A stretch of 30,975 bases of DNA from a virus: the IMG/VR virus record IMGVR_UViG_3300032086_000890, positions 1-30,975 of that record. One strand, given 5' to 3'. The notes beneath the pieces are model-generated. The model worked only from the letters and a program-made list of their open reading frames with translations, was not told the origin of the DNA and did no database searches. This document shows positions 8,362 to 16,524 of the stretch, one piece after another (position 1 is the stretch's first letter; each line of letters starts with the position of its first letter). Made by a program: the position numbers and the translations under genes.

Positions 8362-10696
8362 CCTGTTAGACAAAATTCAACAATTGTCGATTCAGGGCGC
8401 AGCTTCCTTCGATGTTTTCGGGACTTGGCTAAACCGTTCAGCAATCAGCAACTTCTCAATAGACCCATTTCTTGTGTATCAATTTGGTGGCGGGGAGGAC
8501 GAGGTCAATGCGAGCGTTGAAGAACTACTTGGCCTTGAAGCTGGATCAATAAACTCGGAAAACTTGGGTGAATATCTAGGCGCTCTTAATAATCAATATC
8601 CTGGGCAGCTCACTGGCTTAATAGCAGATCTAACAGGAGCGTCGAGGTTACAAGTAGGTGTCGCCTTGTACGACTGGGCTCTCGGGCAAGCCTCTCAGCA
8701 CCTCGGGTTAGACGAAACACCAACCTACGGCTCGCCTAATTATCAGGCTGTCGTGGATGAGGCGGTAGCAATCCTAAACGGCCAGATAACGCCCGCAGGA
8801 CAAGAGTGGCTGAACAACAACCAGCCGCAAGGCCCAAGTCAGAAAGAAATCACATCGGGCGGCGATGCGGTCTTTGGCAAGGACGGGAGGCTCATATCAA
8901 TTACCTACGAGGGTGTGCGGTATGTCCCCGACCCGCAGACTGGTCAGCTCTTGCCTGACTACAGAGACGAGCCAGACGACATTAGGTACGGCGGCGAAAC
9001 AACTCTTGAAGTAGACATCACCAACCTGCCAGCAGGCGGGACAGACGACACAACAACCGGAACGACTATGGAAGAATTCAGCCTCATAAGAATCGGCAAT
9101 ATCGTGTATCGAGCGTACCCAGTTCCTGGGTCAAACGCGCCCAGGCTAGAACCAGCGCAGCCTGGAGACGTCGACATCGCTGGCGGTACTTACGACAACC
9201 CAAATACGACCTTTGAAAGTTGGGACGACTTCATCTACGGCGGCATTTTAGACACTGACGCTAGGCCAGGTGACAGCACTCAGGGCCAGACGTCTGACGA
9301 GGGCAATCTGCTAGATCAAGCGATTAACTTTATTTCAACGCTTCTCGGTGGCGGCGGGGGCTCTGTTTCTCAAGAGCAAGCCCAGGTGCTAACCAACGTC
9401 CTTGAAGACTTAGTTGAGATTGGCGACATCAGCGCTACGACAGGCGATCAGACAACTGACGTTGACGTTACAACTGGCGACCAAACTCAGACTCAAGCCA
9501 CTGATGTTGATGTGACTACCGGTGACCAGTCTCAAACCACCGACGTTGATGCGAGTTCAGACGTTGATGTCACCACTGGAGACGTTACAGCCGAGGGTGG
9601 CGCTGGCGGTACTGCCACAGCAACCGGTGGCGCAGGCGGCTCGGTCGGGGATGTGTTGACGGACGTTATTACTGACATAGTTTTTGGCGACACCGCAGGC
9701 GGCTCGGTCGGTGATGTTGCGGCAAGTGTAGGTGATGTCGCGGCGAGTGTTGGAGATGTTACCGGCGGCTCAGTCGGCGACGTGACCGGAGGCTCAGTCG
9801 GTGACGTTACTGGAGGAAGCGCGGTCATTGAGTCTGGCGCAGCGCAAGGAGGCCAGGGCGGTGCGGGAGGTGCTGGTGGCGCAGGCGGCTCGGTTGGAGA
9901 TCTATCTACCGGAGACGTATCGGTTACCACTGACTTTGGCAATATGTTCGAGGACATCGGCAACTTCTTCGGCGATGCCTTCGAGAGCGCCTTTGACTTC
10001 GTTGGCGACATTTTCGGTGGTCAAAACGCTACAGAACTTGCAACAGTCTTAGCAGATCAGGCAGCAAGAAATTATGCGGCTGACAAGTATGGAGAGGCAG
10101 CAGCGGCAGAGCTGGACTTCCAGAAAGACATCTACGGAAACACTCTCAACTTATATCGACCATTTTATGAAGCAGGTACAGAGGGCGCAGTATTTGATGA
10201 TGAGACTGGCCAGCTACTAGAAACTGGAACACTGCTGCCAGAGTATCTTACCGCTGCCAAGGCAGACGTTGATTACACCGGGATTGGACTTGACCCGTTT
10301 GATGATGAAGATCCCGGCTTGCGATTTTTGCAAGACGAGGCACGTCGGGCAATCGAGAACAGCGCGGCTGCGCGAGGTCGGCTCAACACTGGCGGCACGT
10401 TGACTGACCTGCAAGATCGAGCGGCAGGCATTGCATCCGCAAGAGCTGGTGAGATTGCAAACATCAACGCGCAGCTAGGCGCTGAAGCTAGAGCCAGAGA
10501 TGCCTACGACTTTGACAAACTCTCGCAGCTAACTTCTGGCGCATTCGGAGCAGCGCAAGGTATGAGCGGAGTGAATCAAAACTTTGCAGATGCCTATGGC
10601 GGGATACTGGGTGACTTAGGCGCATTCAATGCGGCAGAGGGAGCCAGTCAAGCCAACTACTATCGCAACCTATTTCAAGACTTGTTCGGGGTTTAA
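8354..10696 (+). CDS. Putative ejection (DNA-transfer) protein with Gly-rich repeat region
   Basis: 780 residues from GTG at 8354, with AAGGAA five bases before it. Three parts are visible. An N-terminal region of about 340 residues is acidic. A low-complexity middle (about residues 360-545) is built of DVTTGDQ and GGSVGDV units. The C-terminal 230 residues are helical and Ala/Gly-rich with YRPFYEAG, LRFLQDEARRAIENSAAARG, LNTGGTL and FADAYGG. The last part matches, from memory, a common podophage internal protein (YxPYxxAG, then RSxAARGxLxSG). In P22 the corresponding products (gp7, gp20, gp16) are ejected to build a DNA conduit. It is first of three consecutive large genes at the usual ejection position. 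Confidence 0.7.
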   Translation: MPSLLDKIQQLSIQGAASFDVFGTWLNRSAISNFSIDPFLVYQFGGGEDEVNASVEELLGLEAGSINSENLGEYLGALNNQYPGQLTGLIADLTGASRLQVGVALYDWALGQASQHLGLDETPTYGSPNYQAVVDEAVAILNGQITPAGQEWLNNNQPQGPSQKEITSGGDAVFGKDGRLISITYEGVRYVPDPQTGQLLPDYRDEPDDIRYGGETTLEVDITNLPAGGTDDTTTGTTMEEFSLIRIGNIVYRAYPVPGSNAPRLEPAQPGDVDIAGGTYDNPNTTFESWDDFIYGGILDTDARPGDSTQGQTSDEGNLLDQAINFISTLLGGGGGSVSQEQAQVLTNVLEDLVEIGDISATTGDQTTDVDVTTGDQTQTQATDVDVTTGDQSQTTDVDASSDVDVTTGDVTAEGGAGGTATATGGAGGSVGDVLTDVITDIVFGDTAGGSVGDVAASVGDVAASVGDVTGGSVGDVTGGSVGDVTGGSAVIESGAAQGGQGGAGGAGGAGGSVGDLSTGDVSVTTDFGNMFEDIGNFFGDAFESAFDFVGDIFGGQNATELATVLADQAARNYAADKYGEAAAAELDFQKDIYGNTLNLYRPFYEAGTEGAVFDDETGQLLETGTLLPEYLTAAKADVDYTGIGLDPFDDEDPGLRFLQDEARRAIENSAAARGRLNTGGTLTDLQDRAAGIASARAGEIANINAQLGAEARARDAYDFDKLSQLTSGAFGAAQGMSGVNQNFADAYGGILGDLGAFNAAEGASQANYYRNLFQDLFGV

Positions 10697-10698
10697 TC

Positions 10699-11760
10699 AT
10701 GCCAAGCATTCAAGATTATTTAGCGTTAAGAAATGCGCCAAAAGATGTATACGACTACACGCCGAGGCAGCGCCAGCAGATGGAGCAAGCGCGTCAAAGA
10801 AACGTGTTGGCTGAGATGTTGAGCAATCAGAATCAGCAAATACTAAACCGCAGGAACCAACTCGCTAACACTAAGACAGCGATGGAGATGGCTAACTTTG
10901 GTAACGAGAAGTTTGATAAACCAATTCAACTGCAAGATGGTTCTTATGGTCAGCCGGTCTATGACAGGGAGGGCAAGTTTGTTCGGTTCCAAAAAATGCC
11001 TGGATACAACCCGAGATCCAAGGACAAGAAATTCGGTGACCCAATACTTTTACAAGACGGGACATACGCCCAGCCAGAATTAGACGCGAGCGGTCGAGTT
11101 GTTGGTATGAATAAGGTTGTTGGGTACAACCCCATGGGAACGGCAAAACCAGACTATGAGCTGGCGACATACCTAAGCGATGCAGAGCAGTTGGAGTTCA
11201 CTAACCCGCAAACATCGCCTGCAAGAATGCGTCAACTGACAACAAAGGCTGAAGTCGCTAAGAGACGAGCTGGAGCAGAACCAACTTTTGCAGAAAAAGA
11301 ACAGATCAAAGCTGACGTTAAGCGAGCGGGAGAGTTGTCATCTGGGGCCGGATTGAGAGGAACATCTTTAACCGAAGCCAAACGGTTCTTGGGCGCGTTC
11401 AAGGGCAACAAAGAAGACTATGAGTCCTTCGGTTTGAGTGGTCCAGCAAACAGCGGTCAAACTCAATCGCTCTTAGAAATGGCCCCAGGAAAATTTACCG
11501 CCCAGAGCAAATTCAATGAGCAGCTTGATGCGTTTGCAGAGCAGGCTGCAAGGCAGTTGTTGAAAGCCGCAGGCGAGGTAAGGCCTACGGATGCCGACGT
11601 TGCTGGCGCGAAAAAAGCGCTGTTTGGTGTTGGCAAAGACGAGTCAACAAACATAAGGCTGCTAGAAAACTACATCACTCAGCAGGAACAGCTCGAAGCA
11701 GAGGCGCAACGTCTTTCTAAAAACGATGGCTCTAGGTTCACTATTGAAGAGATAGATTAA
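10699..11760 (+). CDS. Putative internal virion / ejection protein with tandem repeat
   Basis: 353 residues, starting two bases after the previous stop. The N-terminus is a Gln/Arg-rich helix (PRQRQQMEQARQRNVLAEML). Residues about 75-150 hold two copies of a 38-residue unit of the form DxPIxLQDGxYxQPxxDxxGxxV...GYNP. The C-terminal half is helical and charged. Position as the second of three ejection-type genes corresponds to P22 gene 20, but the sequence itself gives no diagnostic motif. Stop and next ATG are directly adjacent (TAAATG). Confidence 0.65.
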   Translation: MPSIQDYLALRNAPKDVYDYTPRQRQQMEQARQRNVLAEMLSNQNQQILNRRNQLANTKTAMEMANFGNEKFDKPIQLQDGSYGQPVYDREGKFVRFQKMPGYNPRSKDKKFGDPILLQDGTYAQPELDASGRVVGMNKVVGYNPMGTAKPDYELATYLSDAEQLEFTNPQTSPARMRQLTTKAEVAKRRAGAEPTFAEKEQIKADVKRAGELSSGAGLRGTSLTEAKRFLGAFKGNKEDYESFGLSGPANSGQTQSLLEMAPGKFTAQSKFNEQLDAFAEQAARQLLKAAGEVRPTDADVAGAKKALFGVGKDESTNIRLLENYITQQEQLEAEAQRLSKNDGSRFTIEEID

Positions 11761-13776
11761 ATGCCAAATTATCGAATTACTGATCAAAAAACTGGCAAGA
11801 AATACAAGATAACTGGTGACCGACCGCCTACTCAGGAAGAGGCAGAAAGACTAATTGCCTCTTTGACGTCGTCTTCACAACCCAAGCAAGAGCAGCCAGA
11901 GTTTTTTGAGGTTCCAGACTTTGACGCGCCACAAGGTAAGACTGCACAGCCGGTACAGAAAGAAGACCGGACGATGGGTGATCGTTTAACGGGAGCAGGA
12001 GAAGCCGCCCTCACGACGGTCACAGGAGCCCTTGCAGGCGCTCCAGCAATGATCGCAGGCACAGTTGAGGGCATCGGGAAATCGATAGCAGAAGGCAAAT
12101 TCGGGACGCCACAAGGCGCACGAGAAGCACAAGAAACGGCGATGCGACGAGCTGGACAAGTAACCTATCAGCCTAGAACAGAGGCCGGTCAGGAATACGT
12201 CGAAACCATTGGTCAAGTAGCAGAGGCGTTGCCCGTCGTACCACTTCTGGCAGCAGAGTCAGCCGCGATTCGCAGCGGCATTCAAGGTGCAAAGACGGCA
12301 GCACCAGTGATGACCAACATAGCTAGGGCGCAGATTAAAAACCTAGTATCAAGAGAGCGGCCAGAGGTTCAAGTATTCACGCCAGAGGGCACGCTCACGC
12401 CAGACGCAATGCGTGTCATATCGCAATCGGAGATTGAAAACCAAGTCAAAGGCTTGTTAAGCCCAGAAGAGGCAGAGCGTTACAACCTGTTCAAGTCACG
12501 CGGTATTGAGCCGACACGAGCCGACATTACTCGCAGCGTTTCAGATCAGCGCGAGTTGCGAGAGGCATTGAAAGAGGAGGGGCCAGTTGTAGACGCAGTT
12601 GCAGAGCAAGAAAGAGGTATGCGACGAGTCATTGAAAATGAGGCTGATCGTCTTGATGAAAATGTCGGTGAATCCGCTTTGACTAGAGACGTCATTGGCT
12701 CAAGGATATTTGAGTCGATTGATGACTTTACTAGTAAGTCAGACAATGCCGTAAACGCCGCTTATGATGCTGCTAGGGTGCAAGGCAGAGCTGACGGTCG
12801 AGTCGTCATTGCTGGCGATTTAGCGCAAACAGTGATTTCTCAGAAGAAGTCTGATGCCTCTCTCGGAGGGTTAGTTTCAAGAGCCGAAAACATTTTAGAA
12901 GAGCAAGGGATCATCAGAGAAAACGATCAAGGAAAGATGGTCATCACCAACAAACGACTGACTGTGGACGAGGCAGAGGAAATTAGGCAGCTTTTAAACG
13001 CTGAATACAGAGCCGCAAAAGTTGGGCCAGAGGGCGGTCAGCAAAGAGCCTTTATAAATTCTCTGAAGAACAAGATAGATAGCGATGTAGAGAGAGCCGT
13101 GGGCTCTGACATTTTCGCTGATGCTCGAAGAGAAAAAGCCAAGTTCGAAAACGTGATTGGTCGAGATCGGAGAGATAAACGCGACACTGCGAGAAGAGAG
13201 CTACTTCGCAACATCATTGAGAACAAGATTCCCGAAGACAAAATTGTCGACAGACTTTTGTCGGCAGACAAGGCCAGCTTCAAACAAGTTAAAGACTTCT
13301 TGTTATCTGAAAACGGCGGCGAACAAGGAACTAGGGCGTTCAACAATTTGAAGTCGTTTATGCTTAGAGACTTGCTTGATAAATCTCTCAACAAAGGGAC
13401 GCTAATAGGAGGAGAGCCTGAATTTAACGCTGCGAAGCTCGGTAACGCGATTGCGAAACTTAAACAGAGGGGAATCTACAGCGAGTTATTTACTCCTGAA
13501 GAACAAAAGCTAATAAGCGATGTGATAAAAATTGGTCAAATTAGAACGCCAGATAATCTTGTCCGATCTGGCAGGGGGCCATCTAGCTTCGCGGTAACGG
13601 CACTGATGAGATCTCCACTCATCACAAAGTTTCCTCTCCTGGGTGACTATATCAAAGATGTTGCAGACTCGTATGCTGCCAGAAGAAGGGACACCAGATT
13701 GCTCAACCCCGTCAGTGGACTTGAGCCCGCCGTTCAGCGAGCTGCTTCTCGTCAGCAAGGGCAAGCAACTCCTTAA
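11761..13776 (+). CDS. Putative ejection protein (third of the set)
   Basis: 671 residues. The start MPNYRITDQKTGKKYKITGD with a following PTQEEAERLIAS is a short beta/helix module that I recall at the N-terminus of many large phage virion proteins. A hydrophobic Ala/Gly/Val stretch (about residues 82-108) and another (155-190) could insert into membrane. The remaining 450 residues are long charged helices. Such mixes are typical of P22 gp16-type ejection proteins, which enter the periplasm or inner membrane during infection. It is the last rightward gene before the convergent integrase block. Its last 65 bases are antisense to a small minus-strand ORF. Confidence 0.65.
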   Translation: MPNYRITDQKTGKKYKITGDRPPTQEEAERLIASLTSSSQPKQEQPEFFEVPDFDAPQGKTAQPVQKEDRTMGDRLTGAGEAALTTVTGALAGAPAMIAGTVEGIGKSIAEGKFGTPQGAREAQETAMRRAGQVTYQPRTEAGQEYVETIGQVAEALPVVPLLAAESAAIRSGIQGAKTAAPVMTNIARAQIKNLVSRERPEVQVFTPEGTLTPDAMRVISQSEIENQVKGLLSPEEAERYNLFKSRGIEPTRADITRSVSDQRELREALKEEGPVVDAVAEQERGMRRVIENEADRLDENVGESALTRDVIGSRIFESIDDFTSKSDNAVNAAYDAARVQGRADGRVVIAGDLAQTVISQKKSDASLGGLVSRAENILEEQGIIRENDQGKMVITNKRLTVDEAEEIRQLLNAEYRAAKVGPEGGQQRAFINSLKNKIDSDVERAVGSDIFADARREKAKFENVIGRDRRDKRDTARRELLRNIIENKIPEDKIVDRLLSADKASFKQVKDFLLSENGGEQGTRAFNNLKSFMLRDLLDKSLNKGTLIGGEPEFNAAKLGNAIAKLKQRGIYSELFTPEEQKLISDVIKIGQIRTPDNLVRSGRGPSSFAVTALMRSPLITKFPLLGDYIKDVADSYAARRRDTRLLNPVSGLEPAVQRAASRQQGQATP

Positions 13777-13900
13777 CACGCTCGCTATCTCTCGCATTGA
13801 GCGCATCTCTGACCTCTACCTTCCACGGGTCTTCAAGCTCGTGATCGCGTAAGACGAACACGGGGTCGCGCTTCAACCATGCCAAAAACCTGCGGAGCAT
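13712..13900 (-). CDS. Small antisense/convergent ORF next to attP repeats
   Basis: 62 residues, MLRRFLAWLKRDPVFVLRDH at the start and ELLALADEKQLAERRAQVH at the end. The content is that of a real soluble protein: two amphipathic charged helices with a Pro-Trp turn (ELEDPWKVEVRDAL). The last 65 bases lie opposite the end of the 671-residue virion gene. No clear ribosome site precedes the ATG; the bases before it are the 25-bp direct repeat. Function unknown. A role in recombination control is only suggested by position. Confidence 0.4.
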   Translation of the reverse strand: MLRRFLAWLKRDPVFVLRDHELEDPWKVEVRDALNARDSERVKELLALADEKQLAERRAQVH

Positions 13901-13923
13901 CTAGTACCCATTTAGTACCCATT
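13899..13923. repeat. Direct repeat, copy 1 (two TAGTACCCATT units)
   Basis: TAGTACCCATT at 13902-13912 and again at 13913-13923, preceded by ATC. It overlaps the start codon of the small minus-strand ORF. Confidence 0.9.
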
Positions 13924-14101
13924 GGGCATATCGGTATACCCCGCTATGACATGCCAAAACAAGCGTGTTCAATGAAATCAAGCACTTGCAAAAACCGGCA
14001 GGTGTCACAGCGTGGCGTGGCGGTAGGTGAATTATTCCTGTGTAATTATGTGGCAGGTTCGTAAGCAGTTGATCTTGTTAAACTTATTGCTCTTTCAAAA
14101 A

Positions 14102-14126
14102 ATCTAGTGCCCATTTAGTACCCATT
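14102..14126. repeat. Direct repeat, copy 2
   Basis: TAGTGCCCATT at 14105-14115 and TAGTACCCATT at 14116-14126, preceded by ATC. One mismatch to copy 1 over 25 bases. It runs into the integrase stop codon. Confidence 0.9.
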
Positions 14127-15141
14127 ACTCGATTTTCATCAGCATTTCGGCCTGCTTTATATTCTCGTCGTTGTCGATCCAGCGGGCGTAGGTTGAGAAA
14201 AACATCTGGGTGCTGTGACCAAGAATTCTGGCACAGTATCCCGGCTTCATGCCAGCAGACAGCATCATCGACGCGGTGGTGTGGCGCACGTTGTACGGGC
14301 TTCGGTAGCGTATCCCCAAATTCTTTCTTGCCTGGTTGAACGACCTCGATAACTCCTGCGGCGTAGTGAAGTGGTCGCCATTCGAGTTCAGTACGATGTG
14401 GCGGTTTCTGATGCCCCTGACGACGTTTTTAAGCTCGGCCTTGATCCTTTCATGGACAGGGACTGAGCGCTCTACAGACGTCTTTGTGGGCCTCAGTTCG
14501 CCCGCTACGTAGGCCTTGGTTACCTTGAACTCACCGTCCCGGTAGTCGTCCCACGTAAGAGCGATGACCTCGCTGGGTCGCATGCCAGTGAAGAAGCGGA
14601 TGGTGTAGAACAAGCGCCGCGATCCGGTCAGCTCCTCAAGCAATCTGTCGCGCTCCTCGGCGGTGAACGGGTCAATGTCCACCCGGCCCTTCTTGACCTC
14701 CCTTGCGAGCATTTTTGCGGGGTTGTCTGTTCGCCACCCCGACTTGATCGCAATCTCCAGCGTGGCTGATATCTGGGCGAGTATGCCCTTGATGTAGCCT
14801 GGTTTGAGGTTGAGGTTGGTCAGCGGCATGAGGTCAGCGTATTTGATCTCAGCGACCGGCCACCTGAAGAACTGAACCGCGTATCTGTTCAACAGAAACT
14901 TGGCGTTCTTCCGGTACTGCGGAGACATCCTAGCGGTGTTGAGTCGCTGCTGTGCAAGCTCACCAAAGGTAGGCGGTGACGTTTCGTCTTCACCTTGCTC
15001 AATGATCGCCTTTCTTATTCGAGAAGCTCTTGCGATCCCCTCTCTTGTGTAAGGGATGTCCAGCGACCTGCCAACACGTTTTCCCCTTGCGTACCATCTG
15101 ATAAAGCACTTGCCGTTCCTCTCGGTGACGCCTGTTGCCAT
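14125..15141 (-). CDS. int: Tyrosine-recombinase integrase
   Basis: 338 residues. Integrates and excises the phage at attP/attB. The N-terminal 55 residues are an arm-binding type domain (GKCFIRWYARGKRVGRSLDI). A core-binding helical domain spans about 56-150. The catalytic domain shows Arg188 (TGMRPSE), Lys220 (PTKTSVERSVPV), Arg286 in SPYNVRHTTAS, His309 (ILGHST) and the nucleophile Tyr318 (FSTYARW). The usual first His of box II is Tyr283, a variation seen in related phage integrases. GGAGGAG lies nine bases before the ATG. The first 127 bases overlap the excisionase gene. It is the last gene of the leftward operon and its stop lies in an arm-type repeat. Confidence 0.95.
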   Translation of the reverse strand: MATGVTERNGKCFIRWYARGKRVGRSLDIPYTREGIARASRIRKAIIEQGEDETSPPTFGELAQQRLNTARMSPQYRKNAKFLLNRYAVQFFRWPVAEIKYADLMPLTNLNLKPGYIKGILAQISATLEIAIKSGWRTDNPAKMLAREVKKGRVDIDPFTAEERDRLLEELTGSRRLFYTIRFFTGMRPSEVIALTWDDYRDGEFKVTKAYVAGELRPTKTSVERSVPVHERIKAELKNVVRGIRNRHIVLNSNGDHFTTPQELSRSFNQARKNLGIRYRSPYNVRHTTASMMLSAGMKPGYCARILGHSTQMFFSTYARWIDNDENIKQAEMLMKIE

Positions 15142-15287
15142 CGCTGTATCTCCTCCAGGTCATACACAATAGCCCCGGCTGGGTCTACGATGTAGTGACG
15201 ACCTTCCCTCCAGTGACGCTCTCGTCTGTGTTTGATCTGACCGTCTGTGTAGCCAGTGGCTTCGATGAGCCCCTTCTTAGTCAGCAT
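15015..15287 (-). CDS. xis: Excisionase (Xis)-like DNA-binding protein
   Basis: 90 residues. The first 55 form a winged-helix module: LTKKGLIEATGYTDGQIKHR, then HWREGRHYIVDPAGAIVYDL and EEIQRWQQA. This follows the pattern of putative excisionases (DUF1233 type), which bend attachment-site DNA and steer integrase toward excision. GGAGG precedes the ATG by about six bases. The last 42 codons overlap the start of int in another frame, and the C-terminal 35 residues look unstructured. Position immediately upstream of int fits. Confidence 0.75.
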   Translation of the reverse strand: MLTKKGLIEATGYTDGQIKHRRERHWREGRHYIVDPAGAIVYDLEEIQRWQQASPRGTASALSDGTQGENVLAGRWTSLTQERGSQELLE

Positions 15288-15564
15288 TAGCCCTCCACGG
15301 TATTGATAGCCAGTAGGCGGCTAACCCAGCCCGCCTGTACTTGTTGACTGTTCTGTTGTTGCGACTACGCACGACCTCCAGCAGCCCGTCAGCAGCCATT
15401 CGCTTGACCACGCCTTGGGCGACTGAGTGATTGACCTTGAGAACTCTAGAGGCATCGCTGATCGTGAAGAGTTCTTCGACGACTTTACTGTCCATCAGGC
15501 GCTGCTTCAGCTCCTCATTGGCCTTGTAGTCTTTGTCATCCTGTCGATCAAAAGGGGATGTCAT
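15277..15564 (-). CDS. Small winged-helix DNA-binding protein
   Basis: About 95 residues from the ATG at 15564 (a second ATG at 15567 is adjacent). The frame is open further upstream to 15714, but that part lies inside the preceding gene and reads as Ser/Thr/Met-rich junk, so it is excluded. Residues about 25-75 form helix-turn-helix plus wing: ELFTISDASRVLKVNHSVAQ, GVVKRMAADGLLEVVRSRN. It may regulate the leftward operon or act with Xis. It overlaps both neighbours (17 and 11 bases). Confidence 0.65.
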   Translation of the reverse strand: MTSPFDRQDDKDYKANEELKQRLMDSKVVEELFTISDASRVLKVNHSVAQGVVKRMAADGLLEVVRSRNNRTVNKYRRAGLAAYWLSIPWRANAD

Positions 15565-15811
15565 CATCGAAGTCATCCGTCTTAGGTGAACTAGCAGGCG
15601 ATCTTTGGCTTTCAGCAGGCTTCCAGTCGTCGACTTGGGCGTACCATTTGCCGCCCTTGCTTTCTTTGATCTGGACGTTGACCCAGTCATCTGAGCGACC
15701 ATCGAGCCAGTCAATTAGTTCCCTGCGTTTGATCGACACGTTCGCCTTAATAAAGTCTGGCGCGTTGTCGCTTGGCTTCTTGGCTATTAAGCCATCTACA
15801 AAGTCGGTCAT
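15548..15811 (-). CDS. Small protein with SSB-type C-terminal tip (DDDIPF)
   Basis: 87 residues. The body has mixed strands and helices (FIKANVSIKRRELIDWLDGR, DDWVNVQIKESKGGKWYAQV), then a Pro/Ser linker and an end of FDDDIPF. E. coli SSB ends in the same DDDIPF, the peptide that recruits RecQ, RecO, PriA, exonuclease I and other repair proteins. The body is too short for a full OB fold of about 110 residues and I do not recognise it as SSB. AGGAG stands seven bases before the ATG, which overlaps the preceding stop (ATGA). It lies directly after the putative annealing protein, so a shared role in recombination or replication is likely. Confidence 0.75.
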   Translation of the reverse strand: MTDFVDGLIAKKPSDNAPDFIKANVSIKRRELIDWLDGRSDDWVNVQIKESKGGKWYAQVDDWKPAESQRSPASSPKTDDFDDDIPF

Positions 15812-16476
15812 GCTGCTTCTCCTGCACCGTGGTGCGCTTCTCTAAAATCTTTTGACTTAATGACGTCTCGCTCAATTGTTGTGAAGCAGCCGCCCTTTGA
15901 TGGCGCTTTCCACAACCCAGCCTTTGCGTTGTCGTCTAACTCAAACCAAGCCTCAGCAGCGGCAGACAGATCTTCATTCGCGATGCCTGCCTTGATTGCA
16001 ACGATTGACTCAGAGTGCTCGTCGCACAGCGCTTGATACTCAGCTTGATTGTTCTGCTCAATGACTTTGAGAGCCTCAGGCTTGCCGTTGCTGGCGTTGT
16101 CGACCTCAAACGAGCTGGCGAACTCGCCGCCGTGGATACCGCAGGCTGCTAGTGCGCGGCCAATGGCTGACGTCTCGCAGTTTTCTAAAGCAGAGTTTGA
16201 GTTGACGCCGCGATCTTGCCGATACTCTTCGGCGTGACCGTTGGCGATGACCTCCCAGTTGCCATCTTTTAGGATGCAGATCTCAGCCTTCATCAGCACA
16301 AAACGCTCATTGCACTCAACGATGCTGGTTAAGATCTGACAGTTTTCCCCGTAAGCATCGCGTAGCATCTCAACTCGCGTGGCTACCTGGGTGTATTGCT
16401 TGCCCTTGAAGTTCATCTTGTCAGACGAATCAAGGCTCTTAGTGCGCTCAATCGCGTACAGTAGTGGCGTTTTCAT
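15808..16476 (-). CDS. Putative single-strand annealing recombinase (Erf/Rad52-like)
   Basis: 222 residues. The first 125 residues have the layout of phage annealing proteins: FKGKQYTQVATRVEMLRDAY, strands carrying VLMKAEICILKDGNWEVIAN, GHAEEYRQDRG, then the segment NSALENCETSAIGRALAACG, which I recall from Erf/Rad52-type phage proteins. These coat single strands and anneal homologous DNA. The C-terminal 90 residues are acidic and helical, often a partner-binding region. GGAGGAG precedes the ATG. Placed in the leftward operon next to the DDDIPF protein, as lambda bet and P22 erf are. No exonuclease partner was seen in this operon. Confidence 0.6.
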   Translation of the reverse strand: MKTPLLYAIERTKSLDSSDKMNFKGKQYTQVATRVEMLRDAYGENCQILTSIVECNERFVLMKAEICILKDGNWEVIANGHAEEYRQDRGVNSNSALENCETSAIGRALAACGIHGGEFASSFEVDNASNGKPEALKVIEQNNQAEYQALCDEHSESIVAIKAGIANEDLSAAAEAWFELDDNAKAGLWKAPSKGGCFTTIERDVIKSKDFREAHHGAGEAA

Positions 16477-16524
16477 AAATCTCCTCCAGTTCTGAAAACA
16501 GGTAAAACTTCCCTCGAAACAAGA

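Larger units (their letters stand above)
13899..14126. other. Probable attP region with paired arm-type repeats
   Basis: A 25-bp sequence occurs at 13899-13923 and 14102-14126 with one mismatch. Each copy is itself a tandem pair of TAGTACCCATT (second cluster: TAGTGCCCATT then TAGTACCCATT). Short direct repeats flanking a core next to int are what arm-binding sites of tyrosine integrases look like. The second copy overlaps the int stop codon. The 178 bases between the copies hold no convincing gene and presumably include the crossover core, which I cannot identify without the host attachment site. Confidence 0.55.

Noticed and set aside
9532-10011. 159-residue Pro/Ser/Thr-rich minus-strand ORF
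   Set aside because: It is the mirror of the Gly/Asp/Val repeat of the ejection gene on the other strand; repeat DNA lacks stops in several frames. No start signals.
13924-14101. tRNA fragment as attachment core
   Set aside because: No T-loop sequence or acceptor stem seen between the repeats, and no tRNA gene was noticed anywhere in the window.
15565-15714. 50-residue extension of the winged-helix protein
   Set aside because: Entirely within the DDDIPF gene, Ser/Thr/Met-rich, without a ribosome site; the ATG at 15564 coincides with the end of that gene.
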